Positions 46,909 through 56,136 of a DNA stretch of 64,000 nucleotides are shown here, piece after piece (the first letter of the stretch is position 1; each line of letters begins with the position of its first letter). The DNA is from Clostridiales bacterium (lineage in GTDB: Bacteria > Bacillota > Clostridia > Oscillospirales > Acutalibacteraceae). The notes under the pieces were generated by a model. It was not told the DNA's origin. It made no database searches and saw only the letters and a list, made by a program, of their open reading frames with translations. The stretch spans positions 1 to 64,000 of the forward strand of contig JAIKWV010000018.1 of NCBI GenBank assembly GCA_024684435.1, written 5' to 3'. A program made the position numbers and the translations under genes.

Positions 46909-48113
46909 ATCTCCTCCACCGGTTCAAAGAAAGTGTCCGGTTTGCCCGGATCAAAAATTTCATTTGCCCACATAAGGGTCACAAGATTTTCACTGTCACT
47001 GAGATTTATTATATTATGAGTATATCCGGGCAACATATGTACCGCCTCTATTTTATCGCCGCTGACATAAAAATTCAGCACCTCGTCAGTTCCGATCTTT
47101 CGCTCCTGAATAAGAGCCTTGCCGGAGACCACAATAAAAAATTCCCATTTGCTGTGATGCCAGTGCTGACCCTTTGTGATGCCGGGCTTTGATATGTTTA
47201 CAGAAAACTGACCGTTGTTCATTGTCTTGAGTAGCTCCGTAAAGCTGCCCCTGTCGTCCGCATTCATCTTCAAAGGAAAGCTGACCTTCTCTTTGGGAAG
47301 ATATGAGAGATAGGTGGAATAAAGCTTCTTTTCGAATGAGCCGGCAGGTATATCGGGCATTATCAGGCTCTCCGGCTGAGCTTTTATTTTCTCCAGAAAA
47401 TCCACGATATCGCCCAAAGTGACACGGTGAGTGACGGGAACAAAGCAGTATTTCCCTGTTTCCGATGGGACTACGGTGACCCCGTCGTAATCGCACCTGT
47501 GCACCTTGCCCTCAAGCAGAGATATCATCGCCGCCACCAGGTCGTCAACGTATAAAAGCTCCAGCGTAACGGCAGGATCGTTTACCGTGATGGGCAGATC
47601 GTTGGCGATATTGTGGCAGAAGGTAGCGATAACGCTGTTGTAATTTGGTCTGCACCATTTGCCAAACAGATTCGGGAAACGGTAAACGTAGACTTCTGCT
47701 CCGTATTTTTCACCGTAAGAGAACAGCAGTTCCTCACCTTCACGCTTGGTTTTGCCGTAGTCGCTCTCGCCGTATCTGCCTATTAGCGACGCCTGAATGG
47801 AGCTTGACAGCACCACCGGACAGCGGTTGCCGGAAGCGGAAAGCTTCTCAAGCAAAATGCTCAGGAAATCCACGTTTCCGGTCCTGAACTCGGAATTGTC
47901 AACAGGTCTGTTCACCCCGGCAAAGTTAAAAACCAGATCCGCCTTTTTGCAGTATTCATCCAGCATTGCGGCGTCGGAATCAATGTCATAGCAGAAAAGC
48001 TCTTCTATCTTTACGTTCGGATGAGTCCTGTCCTTGCCGTTTTTTATGTTGAGAAGGGACTGTACAAGATTTTTCCCCACAAAGCCATTGGCGCCGGTCA
48101 CTAATATATTCAT
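46905..48113 (-). CDS. fnlB: UDP-2-acetamido-2,6-dideoxyhexulose reductase (CapF/FnlB type)
   Basis: The 402-residue protein has an N-terminal short-chain reductase domain (GANGFVGKNL; catalytic YGKTK at ~residue 114) and a C-terminal cupin domain (~265-402, with HWHHSKWEFFIVVSGKAL). This bipartite build is specific to CapF, the second enzyme of UDP-L-FucNAc synthesis: the cupin epimerises and the reductase domain uses NADPH. It follows the 4,6-dehydratase gene by 24 bp and overlaps the next gene by 4 bp. Confidence 0.92.
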   Translation of the reverse strand: MNILVTGANGFVGKNLVQSLLNIKNGKDRTHPNVKIEELFCYDIDSDAAMLDEYCKKADLVFNFAGVNRPVDNSEFRTGNVDFLSILLEKLSASGNRCPVVLSSSIQASLIGRYGESDYGKTKREGEELLFSYGEKYGAEVYVYRFPNLFGKWCRPNYNSVIATFCHNIANDLPITVNDPAVTLELLYVDDLVAAMISLLEGKVHRCDYDGVTVVPSETGKYCFVPVTHRVTLGDIVDFLEKIKAQPESLIMPDIPAGSFEKKLYSTYLSYLPKEKVSFPLKMNADDRGSFTELLKTMNNGQFSVNISKPGITKGQHWHHSKWEFFIVVSGKALIQERKIGTDEVLNFYVSGDKIEAVHMLPGYTHNIINLSDSENLVTLMWANEIFDPGKPDTFFEPVEEI

Positions 48114-48137
48114 GTTCTTACACCTCGTTCTGTCCGA

Positions 48138-49175
48138 TCATCCCTGAAAATTTTTCAGTTCCTCTTTTATATAATCAAGGCTGAGCAATTTTTCTTTTGT
48201 ACCTTCCACATCAAGGAGCGTAGTGTTGTTTGAATTGAATTCCGTAAGGGTGTTCCTCTTGGTCTCACCCTTGGAGAAGTATTTGTCGTAATTCAGATTG
48301 CGCTTATCCATGGGGACGCGGAAGAAGTTGCCCATATCTATGGCGTTGGCGCACTCCTCGTTGGTAAGGAGAGTCTCATACATTTTTTCGCCGTGGCGGA
48401 TGCCGATGACCTTGATCTCCGCACTGGGATCAAACAGTTCTTTTACCGCAGTGGCAAGCACTTCTATGGTGCAGGCAGGGGATTTCTGTACAAGAATATC
48501 TCCGCTCTCTCCGTTTTCAAAGGCAAAGAGGACAAGATTTACCGCTTCGTCAAGGGACATGATGAACCTTGTCATTTTAGGCTCCGTAACGGTGAGGGGT
48601 TTGCCCTCCCTGATCTGATCTATGAAAAGAGGTATGACAGAACCTCTTGAACACATAACGTTGCCGTACCTTGTACAGCAGATGGTGGTTTTTGCGGGGT
48701 CGACCGTTCTCGCCTTGGCGACCACCACCTTTTCCATCATTGCTTTTGAGGTACCCATGGCGTTGACGGGATAAGCCGCCTTGTCCGTAGAAAGGCAGAT
48801 GACCTTTTTTACTCCGCAGCTTATGGCGCAGTCCAGAACGTTGTTGGTGCCAAGGACGTTTGTCTTCACCGCCTCGATGGGGAAGAATTCACAGGAGGGG
48901 ACCTGTTTAAGAGCCGCCGCGTGGAAGACGTAATCCACGCCGTACATCGCATTCCTGATGGAATCCGGATCCCTGACATCGCCTATGAAAAAGCGAAGCT
49001 TCTCATACTCCTCGGGATAGAACGCCTGAAAATAATGGCGCATATCGTCCTGCTTTTTTTCATCCCGGGAAAATATCCTTATCTCCCCGATATCGGAGCT
49101 TATGAACCTTTTCAGGACTGTGCTGCCGAAACTTCCCGTACCTCCGGTTATCAAAAGCGTTTTGCCGTCAAACAT
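48138..49175 (-). CDS. fnlA: UDP-GlcNAc 4,6-dehydratase/5-epimerase (CapE/FnlA type)
   Basis: The 345-residue Rossmann enzyme begins LLITGGTGSFGSTVL. It has STDKAAYPVNAMGTSKAMME, where Met replaces the usual Tyr of the YxxxK triad, as in FlaA1/CapE enzymes. It converts UDP-GlcNAc to a 4-keto-6-deoxy intermediate, the first step toward UDP-L-FucNAc. It starts five bases after the preceding glycosyltransferase and is followed by the CapF and CapG counterparts. Confidence 0.92.
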   Translation of the reverse strand: MFDGKTLLITGGTGSFGSTVLKRFISSDIGEIRIFSRDEKKQDDMRHYFQAFYPEEYEKLRFFIGDVRDPDSIRNAMYGVDYVFHAAALKQVPSCEFFPIEAVKTNVLGTNNVLDCAISCGVKKVICLSTDKAAYPVNAMGTSKAMMEKVVVAKARTVDPAKTTICCTRYGNVMCSRGSVIPLFIDQIREGKPLTVTEPKMTRFIMSLDEAVNLVLFAFENGESGDILVQKSPACTIEVLATAVKELFDPSAEIKVIGIRHGEKMYETLLTNEECANAIDMGNFFRVPMDKRNLNYDKYFSKGETKRNTLTEFNSNNTTLLDVEGTKEKLLSLDYIKEELKNFQG

Positions 49176-49180
49176 ATTTA

Positions 49181-50386
49181 TTACCTCTCATTTAAAATAA
49201 AATCTGATATTTTTTTGACCACGGAATCGGACAACACGTCCGAATATATTTTCCTGATCTCCTCTTCGGGTATCTTCTCCGCGTTCCTGAGGAATTCGTC
49301 CAGCTCATCGCCGGAAACTTTCTGATCGTACCTGACGTTGAGTATGCGGGGATAGCTCAGAAGATATTTCATGGAACACTCATTTTCATTGAAATAAAAA
49401 TTCAAAATGGGTTTTCCCGAACCGATATATTCAAACACCTTGCTGGGCATCTGGTTGGCGCAGGTGTTTCCCAGATTGATAAGCACGTCCGCATCAGCGG
49501 TCAGCCGTATACATTCGTCGTGATCCACAGATCCCATAAGGTAAACGCAAGGGGGCAGCTGTTCATAGCTGTTTGACAGATATTCGCAGCCGGAGCCGTA
49601 AAACTCCACTCTGTATTTCTGAGGATCAAGATCGCTTATCATCTTTATCAGCATGTCGGGGTTGCGTATATTCTTGTAAAAGTTTCCGAAATAACGCAGT
49701 ATTGTCTTCCCGTTATGATCGGCTGAGTTTTCATCCGTATGGGGAATAAGATTCGGCAAGGGAACTTCAATGCGGGGAATATCTTTGTAGGGCATAAAAT
49801 CGTTCTTTACATATTCCTCCTCCATGCCCTCGCTGTTTATCAGCCCGTACGCCCTCTTTGCAAATATCTTTTCCATCTTTCTGAAATTTTCTTTTTGCTT
49901 ATCGTTGTAAGCGTCGTTAAAACTCAGCTGGTCAAGATTGTACATTATCCACTTGGGTCTGCGCTTTCTGCCTGTAAGCCTGAATGCCACCCTGTGATTT
50001 TCAAGATCCTGAAATACGGAAACGATATAGTCGATCTTTTCTTTCCGTATGAGCTTTCTGCCGTTTGCTGTCAGCTGATCCATATACAGCCATAACTCAA
50101 CATAGGTCAGAAACACTGCCATAAGATACCAGAATGCTCCCGCCGCCGATTTTCTGCCTTTGGCGGCAAGCTTCGCATCTATGGACTTATGTATCCTTTT
50201 GCAGCGAATGCGAAGCTTCGTCCGGTGATCTTTATCGGGTGGATCGTCATTGCCGTAAAGGTCATCCGCCACGAAAAAGCATCGGTGTCCGTCTTTTGAA
50301 AAACGTTCCGACAGTTTGAGAAGACACTGAGTATTGGCGTTCCCCTCGTCATTCATAACTCTGCTGATAAACAAAAAATTTGCCAC
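49181..50386 (-). CDS. Glycosyltransferase (GT4-like)
   Basis: A GTG start at 50386 follows AGGGTGA. The 401-residue protein has a GT-B look. The N-terminal half contains a GNANTQCLLKLSERF donor/acceptor region. The C-terminal half shows INLGNTCANQMPSKVFEYIGSGKPILNFY, the typical nucleotide-sugar-binding region of GT4 enzymes. It sits directly upstream of the UDP-FucNAc genes, so it is a candidate L-FucNAc transferase by context. Specificity cannot be read from the sequence. Confidence 0.8.
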   Translation of the reverse strand: MANFLFISRVMNDEGNANTQCLLKLSERFSKDGHRCFFVADDLYGNDDPPDKDHRTKLRIRCKRIHKSIDAKLAAKGRKSAAGAFWYLMAVFLTYVELWLYMDQLTANGRKLIRKEKIDYIVSVFQDLENHRVAFRLTGRKRRPKWIMYNLDQLSFNDAYNDKQKENFRKMEKIFAKRAYGLINSEGMEEEYVKNDFMPYKDIPRIEVPLPNLIPHTDENSADHNGKTILRYFGNFYKNIRNPDMLIKMISDLDPQKYRVEFYGSGCEYLSNSYEQLPPCVYLMGSVDHDECIRLTADADVLINLGNTCANQMPSKVFEYIGSGKPILNFYFNENECSMKYLLSYPRILNVRYDQKVSGDELDEFLRNAEKIPEEEIRKIYSDVLSDSVVKKISDFILNER

Positions 50387-50448
50387 ATTATCACCCTGTA
50401 AACAATTAACATTTGTTACGTTTATGTAAGCTTATTTTGCCCGCGGGA

Positions 50449-52350
50449 TCAGTACCACAAAAATCCCAACGCCAGATATTTTATCAGGTACTGCCACCAC
50501 GCGTAATACACCGTGACCTTTGTGAAAGCGGCGACAGGTTCCCCTGAAGCAGGGAAAGAAACGGCGCTCACCAAAACAGAACCTTTTCCGGTGCCGGTCA
50601 CCCTGCCCTGAGAATCCACCCGGGCGATGCTCCGATCCCCGGAAACATAGGTCACACCGTCCCCTGTCGTTTTTAAAGTCTTTGATGAACGGTATCTCAG
50701 CCGCAGCTCATCCGCTGTGTTGGTCACGTATCTTATTTCATAATTCTCCCTGTTCGGCAGCCAGACTGTAAGCGCGCCGTTTCCAGTACCGATAACAACG
50801 CTGCCTGCCGCCTTCATAAGCTCTTTGTCAACGGTGTTGAGTACCGTCCTGCCCACAAGCGCGCCGGTGTCCCTGCGGTATATTTCGATATCTTTATCCG
50901 TTTTTATTTCTGTTCTGTTTGAGCTTCTGGGAGCAAGCAGCTCAGCCTCGGTCATGGTTGTAACGAATGCCATGTATGCGCTGATGTTGTGAGCGGAATT
51001 GAAAACATGGCCGGAGGTCTTTACGGAGTCTATTAGCTGCTCCAGCTTAAAGTCCGAAATCAGAAGGATAAACTTTCCGTATTTCGTATAAATATCCTCC
51101 GGCAGCAGAAGCTTCAGCGCGGAATCCGGCGTAAGGCTGTCTATATCCGCGTTCTTGCTCCTGAGCCAATCTCCCGCGGAGGCGAAGCCCTCGGCTTCCA
51201 TCATATAATCCATAAACTCCCTGTACACGGCGCAGGTGTTTGGCATGAGCCATGCGATAAGCAGATTTACAAGACCGTCTTTCAAGCGCTCGTCTTTTTC
51301 CGCCTCAAAACGTCCGCTGAGGATGGGACAGACCGTAGTGGTAAAAAATTCATACATGGTCTTGTACCCGATGCCCGCGTCCATTTTTACCGTGTACATA
51401 CCCTCAACGTTTTTGATCCTCTGCGTTATTGTTTTGAAAAGCTTATAAATAGGTTCCTCGCCGCTGTCAAGAGAATAAAATGTCTGACCGGAATACAGCT
51501 TGAATTTAGCTTCCATTCTTGATCTGTATTCCGAGTATTCGATATATTTCCCGTTTATCTGACCGGAACCGGTGGTCTTGCCGGGAAGTGTGAGGACTGT
51601 GCCGTATTTGCCGTATCCCCATTCCGCCGGCATACAACGGGGCACGAAATCCTCCGGGTTGACAAAGTTGAATATCCGGAGATATTTTTCGTCGTTGATA
51701 TCCTTCGCCTTTGAATTGTTCGGTGATGCAAAGGTGTAGGTAAAAATATTTTCCTTTGAGGTATATTTTTCGCTGTCAATAAGCTTTTTGGCAAACAGAT
51801 CGGCTATCGCGGCTCCGCGGCTGTGCCCGGATATCATGAGCTTTAAGGGCTTGTCCTCGGGAACGACATCGGAGATATATTTTTCAACTATCTTTTCAAT
51901 GTACTCTTCCCCGGCCGCAAAGCCTCTGTGGATATCTCCGGTGCCCGGGTCGAAATTATCGTACCACTGATCGCCGGCAGAATTGATGAGGGAAACGGAA
52001 ACCAGGTACCACTCATCGGTTCCGTTTCGGATCTTTTTTGAGCTTATGATATGGTCTATCTCCGTGGCGGCGGTATGTATCTCATAGACTATGTCGCCCA
52101 GACCGTAGACCTTCGCAATGGCGTTTCTCAGCACCTGTTCCCCGCAGCTGCCGTAGTAAAGTATCAGGGACGCAGCCTTTGCAATGTTGTCATTATAAAA
52201 TTTTGAGTCGCCTGAAAAATCTTCGTAGGTGAGCTTGTAACTGTCCGCTCCGCTCACCGTCACAAGAGGCAGAACGGCAACGGTAAGGCAAACGAACAGA
52301 GCTATGACCGCTTTCAAGATTTTTTTAGTACGCAAGATAATCACCTTCAT
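50449..52350 (-). CDS. Secreted class-3-lipase-like protein with Ig-like domain and C-terminal membrane segment
   Basis: The 633-residue protein has a signal peptide (ILKAVIALFVCLTVAVLPLVTVSGA). It is an alpha/beta-hydrolase of the lipase class 3 type, with the nucleophile in ISGHSRGAA (~residue 174) and an Asp in NPEDFVPR. After a ~250-residue middle region comes a BIG2-type Ig-like domain (~555-615). The end is an aromatic membrane segment, WWQYLIKYLALGFLWY. The ATG at 52350 overlaps the preceding gene by 4 bp; a TTG at 52335 behind AAGGTGA would also give a good signal peptide. Its substrate could be a lipid or an acylated wall glycan. The association with a polymerase gene is unusual. Confidence 0.85.
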   Translation of the reverse strand: MKVIILRTKKILKAVIALFVCLTVAVLPLVTVSGADSYKLTYEDFSGDSKFYNDNIAKAASLILYYGSCGEQVLRNAIAKVYGLGDIVYEIHTAATEIDHIISSKKIRNGTDEWYLVSVSLINSAGDQWYDNFDPGTGDIHRGFAAGEEYIEKIVEKYISDVVPEDKPLKLMISGHSRGAAIADLFAKKLIDSEKYTSKENIFTYTFASPNNSKAKDINDEKYLRIFNFVNPEDFVPRCMPAEWGYGKYGTVLTLPGKTTGSGQINGKYIEYSEYRSRMEAKFKLYSGQTFYSLDSGEEPIYKLFKTITQRIKNVEGMYTVKMDAGIGYKTMYEFFTTTVCPILSGRFEAEKDERLKDGLVNLLIAWLMPNTCAVYREFMDYMMEAEGFASAGDWLRSKNADIDSLTPDSALKLLLPEDIYTKYGKFILLISDFKLEQLIDSVKTSGHVFNSAHNISAYMAFVTTMTEAELLAPRSSNRTEIKTDKDIEIYRRDTGALVGRTVLNTVDKELMKAAGSVVIGTGNGALTVWLPNRENYEIRYVTNTADELRLRYRSSKTLKTTGDGVTYVSGDRSIARVDSQGRVTGTGKGSVLVSAVSFPASGEPVAAFTKVTVYYAWWQYLIKYLALGFLWY

Positions 52351-54974
52351 TCGATCAATGCCTGATAAAGCGCCTCGCAGTGATCGTCTATATCAAAGAA
52401 CATACCTTCCATTCGATCTGTATATTTTTTGTCCGGGACACAGTTATTCTCAAGCAAAGCAATAACGTCGTTTACCGCCTTCTCCGGTTCAGAGGAAAGC
52501 TCGCCGAAACCCTCTTCAAAGGGGATGTCCAGCTTTCTGTAATGGTTGAGTCCCGCCTCAAACAGCTCCAGATCCGGGACAAAATATAATATCGGTCTTT
52601 TCAAAAATACGAAATCAAAATAGAATGAGGAAAAGTCCGTTATAAACAGGCTGTAGGAAAATTCGTCAACGGTGCTGTCCGCAAGGCGCACGACCTCGCC
52701 GTCCAGATCATAATATTCCTCATACATACGGAAGTTTGGATGAAGCTTGAAATCCAGAACATAGCCCTTTTCCTTAAGAGCCTTTATCAGCCGCTCATCG
52801 GTAAGGAAGGCAAGGGTGTTCTTATAAAATTCCGAAGCCAGGAACGCCTTTTCGTTGGATATCCAGCTGCCCTTTCCGTCACCCCGCACAAGGAATTTTC
52901 TCCAGGTTGGAGCAAAGAGAATTTTCTTTTCCGCCTTGCGGGTCCGGTCTATATGGTCATACCGGGGCATACCGCTCTTGATGAGGAACCTGTCCTCAAA
53001 GCCGTAATTCTCAACAAGGCTTTTTGCCTCAAATTCTGTGGATATGACCTCCCTGTCCAACATCATCCTGTCTAAAGAATACATGGTGGGCAGGTTCGCA
53101 TGAAGTACTCCGTGCTGAAGATATATGACCTCAAAGTCCGTCAGGTCGGAGAAAAATCTCATGGCTCCGTAAGGGTAGGATAAGATATCCCTGAGACCGT
53201 AGAATGATGTGATCATCTTATCGGCGGCAAGGCACATGAGCCTGTGCCTGACCGAACCGTACACCAACAGCATATTCTTCTGTTCAGGGGTGAACCATCC
53301 CCGGATATCCGCTTCCGCATTGTAAACGTAGTAGCGCGTGATACCGTCGGATTTCCCCGAATCGTGAAGGAACTGATAGTAGGCGTTGTCCTTGACCGTC
53401 TTTGAGGAATCGCAGTAGATCCATATTTTGTGCTTTTTCTTGTAATATGGCGCGTATAATCTGGTAAGCATATTGCGGAAACCTGTTTTCGGAGCATAGG
53501 CAACGCTTCTTATTATCTCTCTCAGCCTGTTGAAAACATTCGCCTTTGAAAATTTAACTGTATTCTTTTTGCACTTTATATTCGTGTTTCCGCTGATATA
53601 TTTATTTCTTTTCAGCTTGCGGCAAAACGGGTTGCTTGCGGGGTAGGAGAAATACATGGGATACTCTCTGCCCTTAAGCTTTACGGCAAAAATGAGCTTA
53701 GTTCCCGGCACCGCCTTTGTTTTGTATGTGAAGCTCTTGAAATTATTCGTTTTTGTTTTGGACTGAAAAATGCTCAAAGAGGATTCCCTGAGTTTTATCG
53801 TTTCGGTACTGCTGTCTTTGCCCTTTATCTTAGTGACGGTCATTTCCACCTCATCGGTGAAGTTCAGGGCAAGGCATTTTATCGCCCCCACCATAGATAC
53901 CTCGCCGTTTTTGAGGTGAAATCTTGTCATGTAGACCTCGATCTTTTTATAATCGTGTATCAACTCGCCGTCCAGACGGATGGTGTACCGCTCGCTGTCG
54001 CTCACATCGACCGTCACGCGATCCCCGTAAATGAGCCCGAAAACATAGAGCTTGTGGGCGTAGGGCATAAGCGGATAAAAGGCTATTATATCGTAGTCGA
54101 CTTTTTTAAGCAGAGCTACTATCCTGTCAAATTCCCGGTCAAAAGCCTCCCCCTTGTAATGATAGGGCCAGAGCACGTCCGATTTGAGCTTCCAGCGGAA
54201 GTCATTAAAGAAATAAGCCTGAACAAATTTTGGTACAATGTCCTCTGAAAGGAAGCTTTCCCACATCTCCATGGTCTTTTCATAGATATAATACGGGTGC
54301 CCCCTCCTGAGCCCTGTAGCGCTGGCAACGTTTTTGTAGTAATAATAGATCGCCGGTTCATAGTAGCCGATCTTATGCTTGTCAAGGAGTATGCTGATTA
54401 TATATTTCTGATCTTCATGGAAGGTCATGGATGTGTCGAACTTGACGTTGTTTTCACCGAAATTTTTTACCACGATGTTCATATTTGTCTGAACAAAATA
54501 TGTATAATCCGGGTCCTCCAGATCATATATCCCCGTGGAATTTATAAACCTGTACCGGAAATGATTTATGGGCTTTACTTTGCCCTCATTGTCCTGATAC
54601 TCGGTATAGGTGAGCAGATCTATTTCATCATAATGCTTGTCAAAATAATTGCATAAGCCTTTAAGGGCGTTTTTTGAAAGATAGTCATCGGAATCAAGGT
54701 ATACGATATATTTGCCCTGAGCGTTTTCGATGCCCTTGTTTCTTGCGAAGGACACTCCGCTGTTCTCTATATGAAAGACCTTTATCCAGTCATATTTTGA
54801 AGCGTAATCATCACAGATGGCGGGACTTGAATCCGTGGAACCGTCGTCAATGAGCAGCACCTCAAATTTATTCTTGCCGAGGGTCTGGGATATGAGAGAA
54901 TCTATGCATCTTCCCAGATAATCTTCAACATTGAACACGGGAACGATAACGGACGCCCGATATTTAAAATCCAC
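52347..54974 (-). CDS. Fusion of family 2 glycosyltransferase and CDP-glycerol glycerophosphotransferase-type polymerase
   Basis: A GTG start at 54974 is downstream of GGAG. Of 875 residues, ~1-330 are a GT-A domain (ASVIVPVFNVEDYLGRCIDSL, YLDSDDYL at ~95). A linker of ~330-500 follows. Residues ~500-875 match TagF/TarL-type polymerases, with YLQHGVLHANL, LFAPTWR, FKLHPNF and TDFSSFYFDF. Such enzymes transfer glycerol or ribitol phosphate to teichoic-acid-like chains at the inner membrane face. The GT domain probably adds a sugar to the same polymer. It is the first gene of the operon ending at 44699, and its last four bases overlap the lipase-like gene. Confidence 0.9.
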   Translation of the reverse strand: MDFKYRASVIVPVFNVEDYLGRCIDSLISQTLGKNKFEVLLIDDGSTDSSPAICDDYASKYDWIKVFHIENSGVSFARNKGIENAQGKYIVYLDSDDYLSKNALKGLCNYFDKHYDEIDLLTYTEYQDNEGKVKPINHFRYRFINSTGIYDLEDPDYTYFVQTNMNIVVKNFGENNVKFDTSMTFHEDQKYIISILLDKHKIGYYEPAIYYYYKNVASATGLRRGHPYYIYEKTMEMWESFLSEDIVPKFVQAYFFNDFRWKLKSDVLWPYHYKGEAFDREFDRIVALLKKVDYDIIAFYPLMPYAHKLYVFGLIYGDRVTVDVSDSERYTIRLDGELIHDYKKIEVYMTRFHLKNGEVSMVGAIKCLALNFTDEVEMTVTKIKGKDSSTETIKLRESSLSIFQSKTKTNNFKSFTYKTKAVPGTKLIFAVKLKGREYPMYFSYPASNPFCRKLKRNKYISGNTNIKCKKNTVKFSKANVFNRLREIIRSVAYAPKTGFRNMLTRLYAPYYKKKHKIWIYCDSSKTVKDNAYYQFLHDSGKSDGITRYYVYNAEADIRGWFTPEQKNMLLVYGSVRHRLMCLAADKMITSFYGLRDILSYPYGAMRFFSDLTDFEVIYLQHGVLHANLPTMYSLDRMMLDREVISTEFEAKSLVENYGFEDRFLIKSGMPRYDHIDRTRKAEKKILFAPTWRKFLVRGDGKGSWISNEKAFLASEFYKNTLAFLTDERLIKALKEKGYVLDFKLHPNFRMYEEYYDLDGEVVRLADSTVDEFSYSLFITDFSSFYFDFVFLKRPILYFVPDLELFEAGLNHYRKLDIPFEEGFGELSSEPEKAVNDVIALLENNCVPDKKYTDRMEGMFFDIDDHCEALYQALIE

Positions 54975-55030
54975 TGTATGATCATCTCCTTTCGGGGGTA
55001 ATCTCCTGATACTTAAAATTATCTTATTAT

Positions 55031-55059
55031 ACTATAACATAAAGAAAAAGTTTTTTCAA
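55031..55059 (-). promoter_or_regulatory. Probable promoter of the surface-glycan operon
   Basis: TTGAAA (55059-55054) and TATAGT (55036-55031) on the minus strand are 17 bp apart. A second TATAAT overlaps at 55031-55026. The first gene starts ~55 bp downstream. Confidence 0.6.
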
Positions 55060-55160
55060 GCACGGTATATAAGGTTGATATTGCCTGTCCGTACCCCTTG
55101 CAAAAGCAATGACGATATGATAAACTGTACTGGCAAAATCAATTGATCGGGAGGAATATT

Positions 55161-56072
55161 ATGCTTGAACAAATCGCGGATCTGATCCATTTATCCAGAC
55201 GGCAGACAAGATCTCTGTCGGAGATAGGTGACATTATAAAAGAGCTTATGTCGGGAGGCGTTCCGCTGAAAAAAGCGCTTTCCTGTCTGCTTATCATGGC
55301 AGAGCTTTTTGGGGTCGTTTTCTTCAACACAGCCGTCACCCCGCACGGACAGACGCTTGACCTGACCGGTTACGACCTTGTATTCTGTGAAGAATTTGAA
55401 GGAGATTCACTGAACACGGATCTGTGGTTCTCACGAAATAATGGCGAACGCAGAGGCGGATTCAACGCCGCGTCCCAGATAAAAGTCAAGGACGGCAAGC
55501 TGGTTATCACCGGCGAATACCTTGAAGACGGGACCTACGGTGAGGGCTGGTACGGCGCGGCAATATCGCTGCACAAAAAATACAAGCAGGGCTATTTTGA
55601 GATAAAATGCATCTGCAACGACAGCCCGGATTTCTGGAGCGCATTCTGGATACAGGCGGATCACCCCTACGAACATGACATTTCAAAGGGCGGCATTGGC
55701 GGCGCTGAGCTGGATATTTTCGAGTCCGACAATTACGAAGAAAAGCTGCCCAGCTACCACAACTCCGTGACCCAGACCATCCACTGCAACGGCGTTGACG
55801 ACGACGTGGAGAACATCGACTCCTACAGACTGGGCAGCTTCAAAGGAAAGGACATATACCACACCTACAACACCTACGGTCTTGAATGGACGGAGGACGA
55901 ATATATCTTCTATGTCAACGGCGTGGAAACGACCCGCACCTCCTTCGGCAACGGCGTTTCTCAGGAAGAAGAATGGGTGATCGTTTCTCTGGAACTCCCG
56001 GAAGAAATAAACTTAAGCAAAGACACAAAGACGGAATTTATCGTGGACTATGTAAAGATCTGGCAAAAGTAA
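55161..56072 (+). CDS. GH16 family glycoside hydrolase
   Basis: GGGAGG precedes the ATG at 55161; six upstream codons are not needed. The 303-residue protein has a charged N-terminus, then a hydrophobic anchor (ALSCLLIMAELFGVVFF, ~39-55), so it is exported and perhaps membrane-tethered. The jelly-roll catalytic domain carries the ELDIFES motif (~residues 184-190), the ExDxxE catalytic signature of GH16, and ends FIVDYVKIWQK. Family members cut beta-1,3/1,4-glucans, agars or related polymers; lichenan or laminarin-like glucan is the likely substrate. Confidence 0.9.
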   Translation: MLEQIADLIHLSRRQTRSLSEIGDIIKELMSGGVPLKKALSCLLIMAELFGVVFFNTAVTPHGQTLDLTGYDLVFCEEFEGDSLNTDLWFSRNNGERRGGFNAASQIKVKDGKLVITGEYLEDGTYGEGWYGAAISLHKKYKQGYFEIKCICNDSPDFWSAFWIQADHPYEHDISKGGIGGAELDIFESDNYEEKLPSYHNSVTQTIHCNGVDDDVENIDSYRLGSFKGKDIYHTYNTYGLEWTEDEYIFYVNGVETTRTSFGNGVSQEEEWVIVSLELPEEINLSKDTKTEFIVDYVKIWQK

Positions 56073-56083
56073 AAAGACAAAAG

Positions 56084-56115
56084 GCACCGGGGAGGCGATC
56101 ATTGCTTCCCCGGTG
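56084..56115. terminator. Bidirectional terminator between GH16 and the sugar-acid operon
   Basis: CACCGGGGAGGC pairs with GCTTCCCCGGTG around a short loop. The plus strand continues ATTTTCTG, and the minus strand continues CTTTTGTCTTTTT. Convergent genes end on both sides. Confidence 0.85.
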
Positions 56116-56136
56116 ATTTTCTGTTTATTGAATTTT

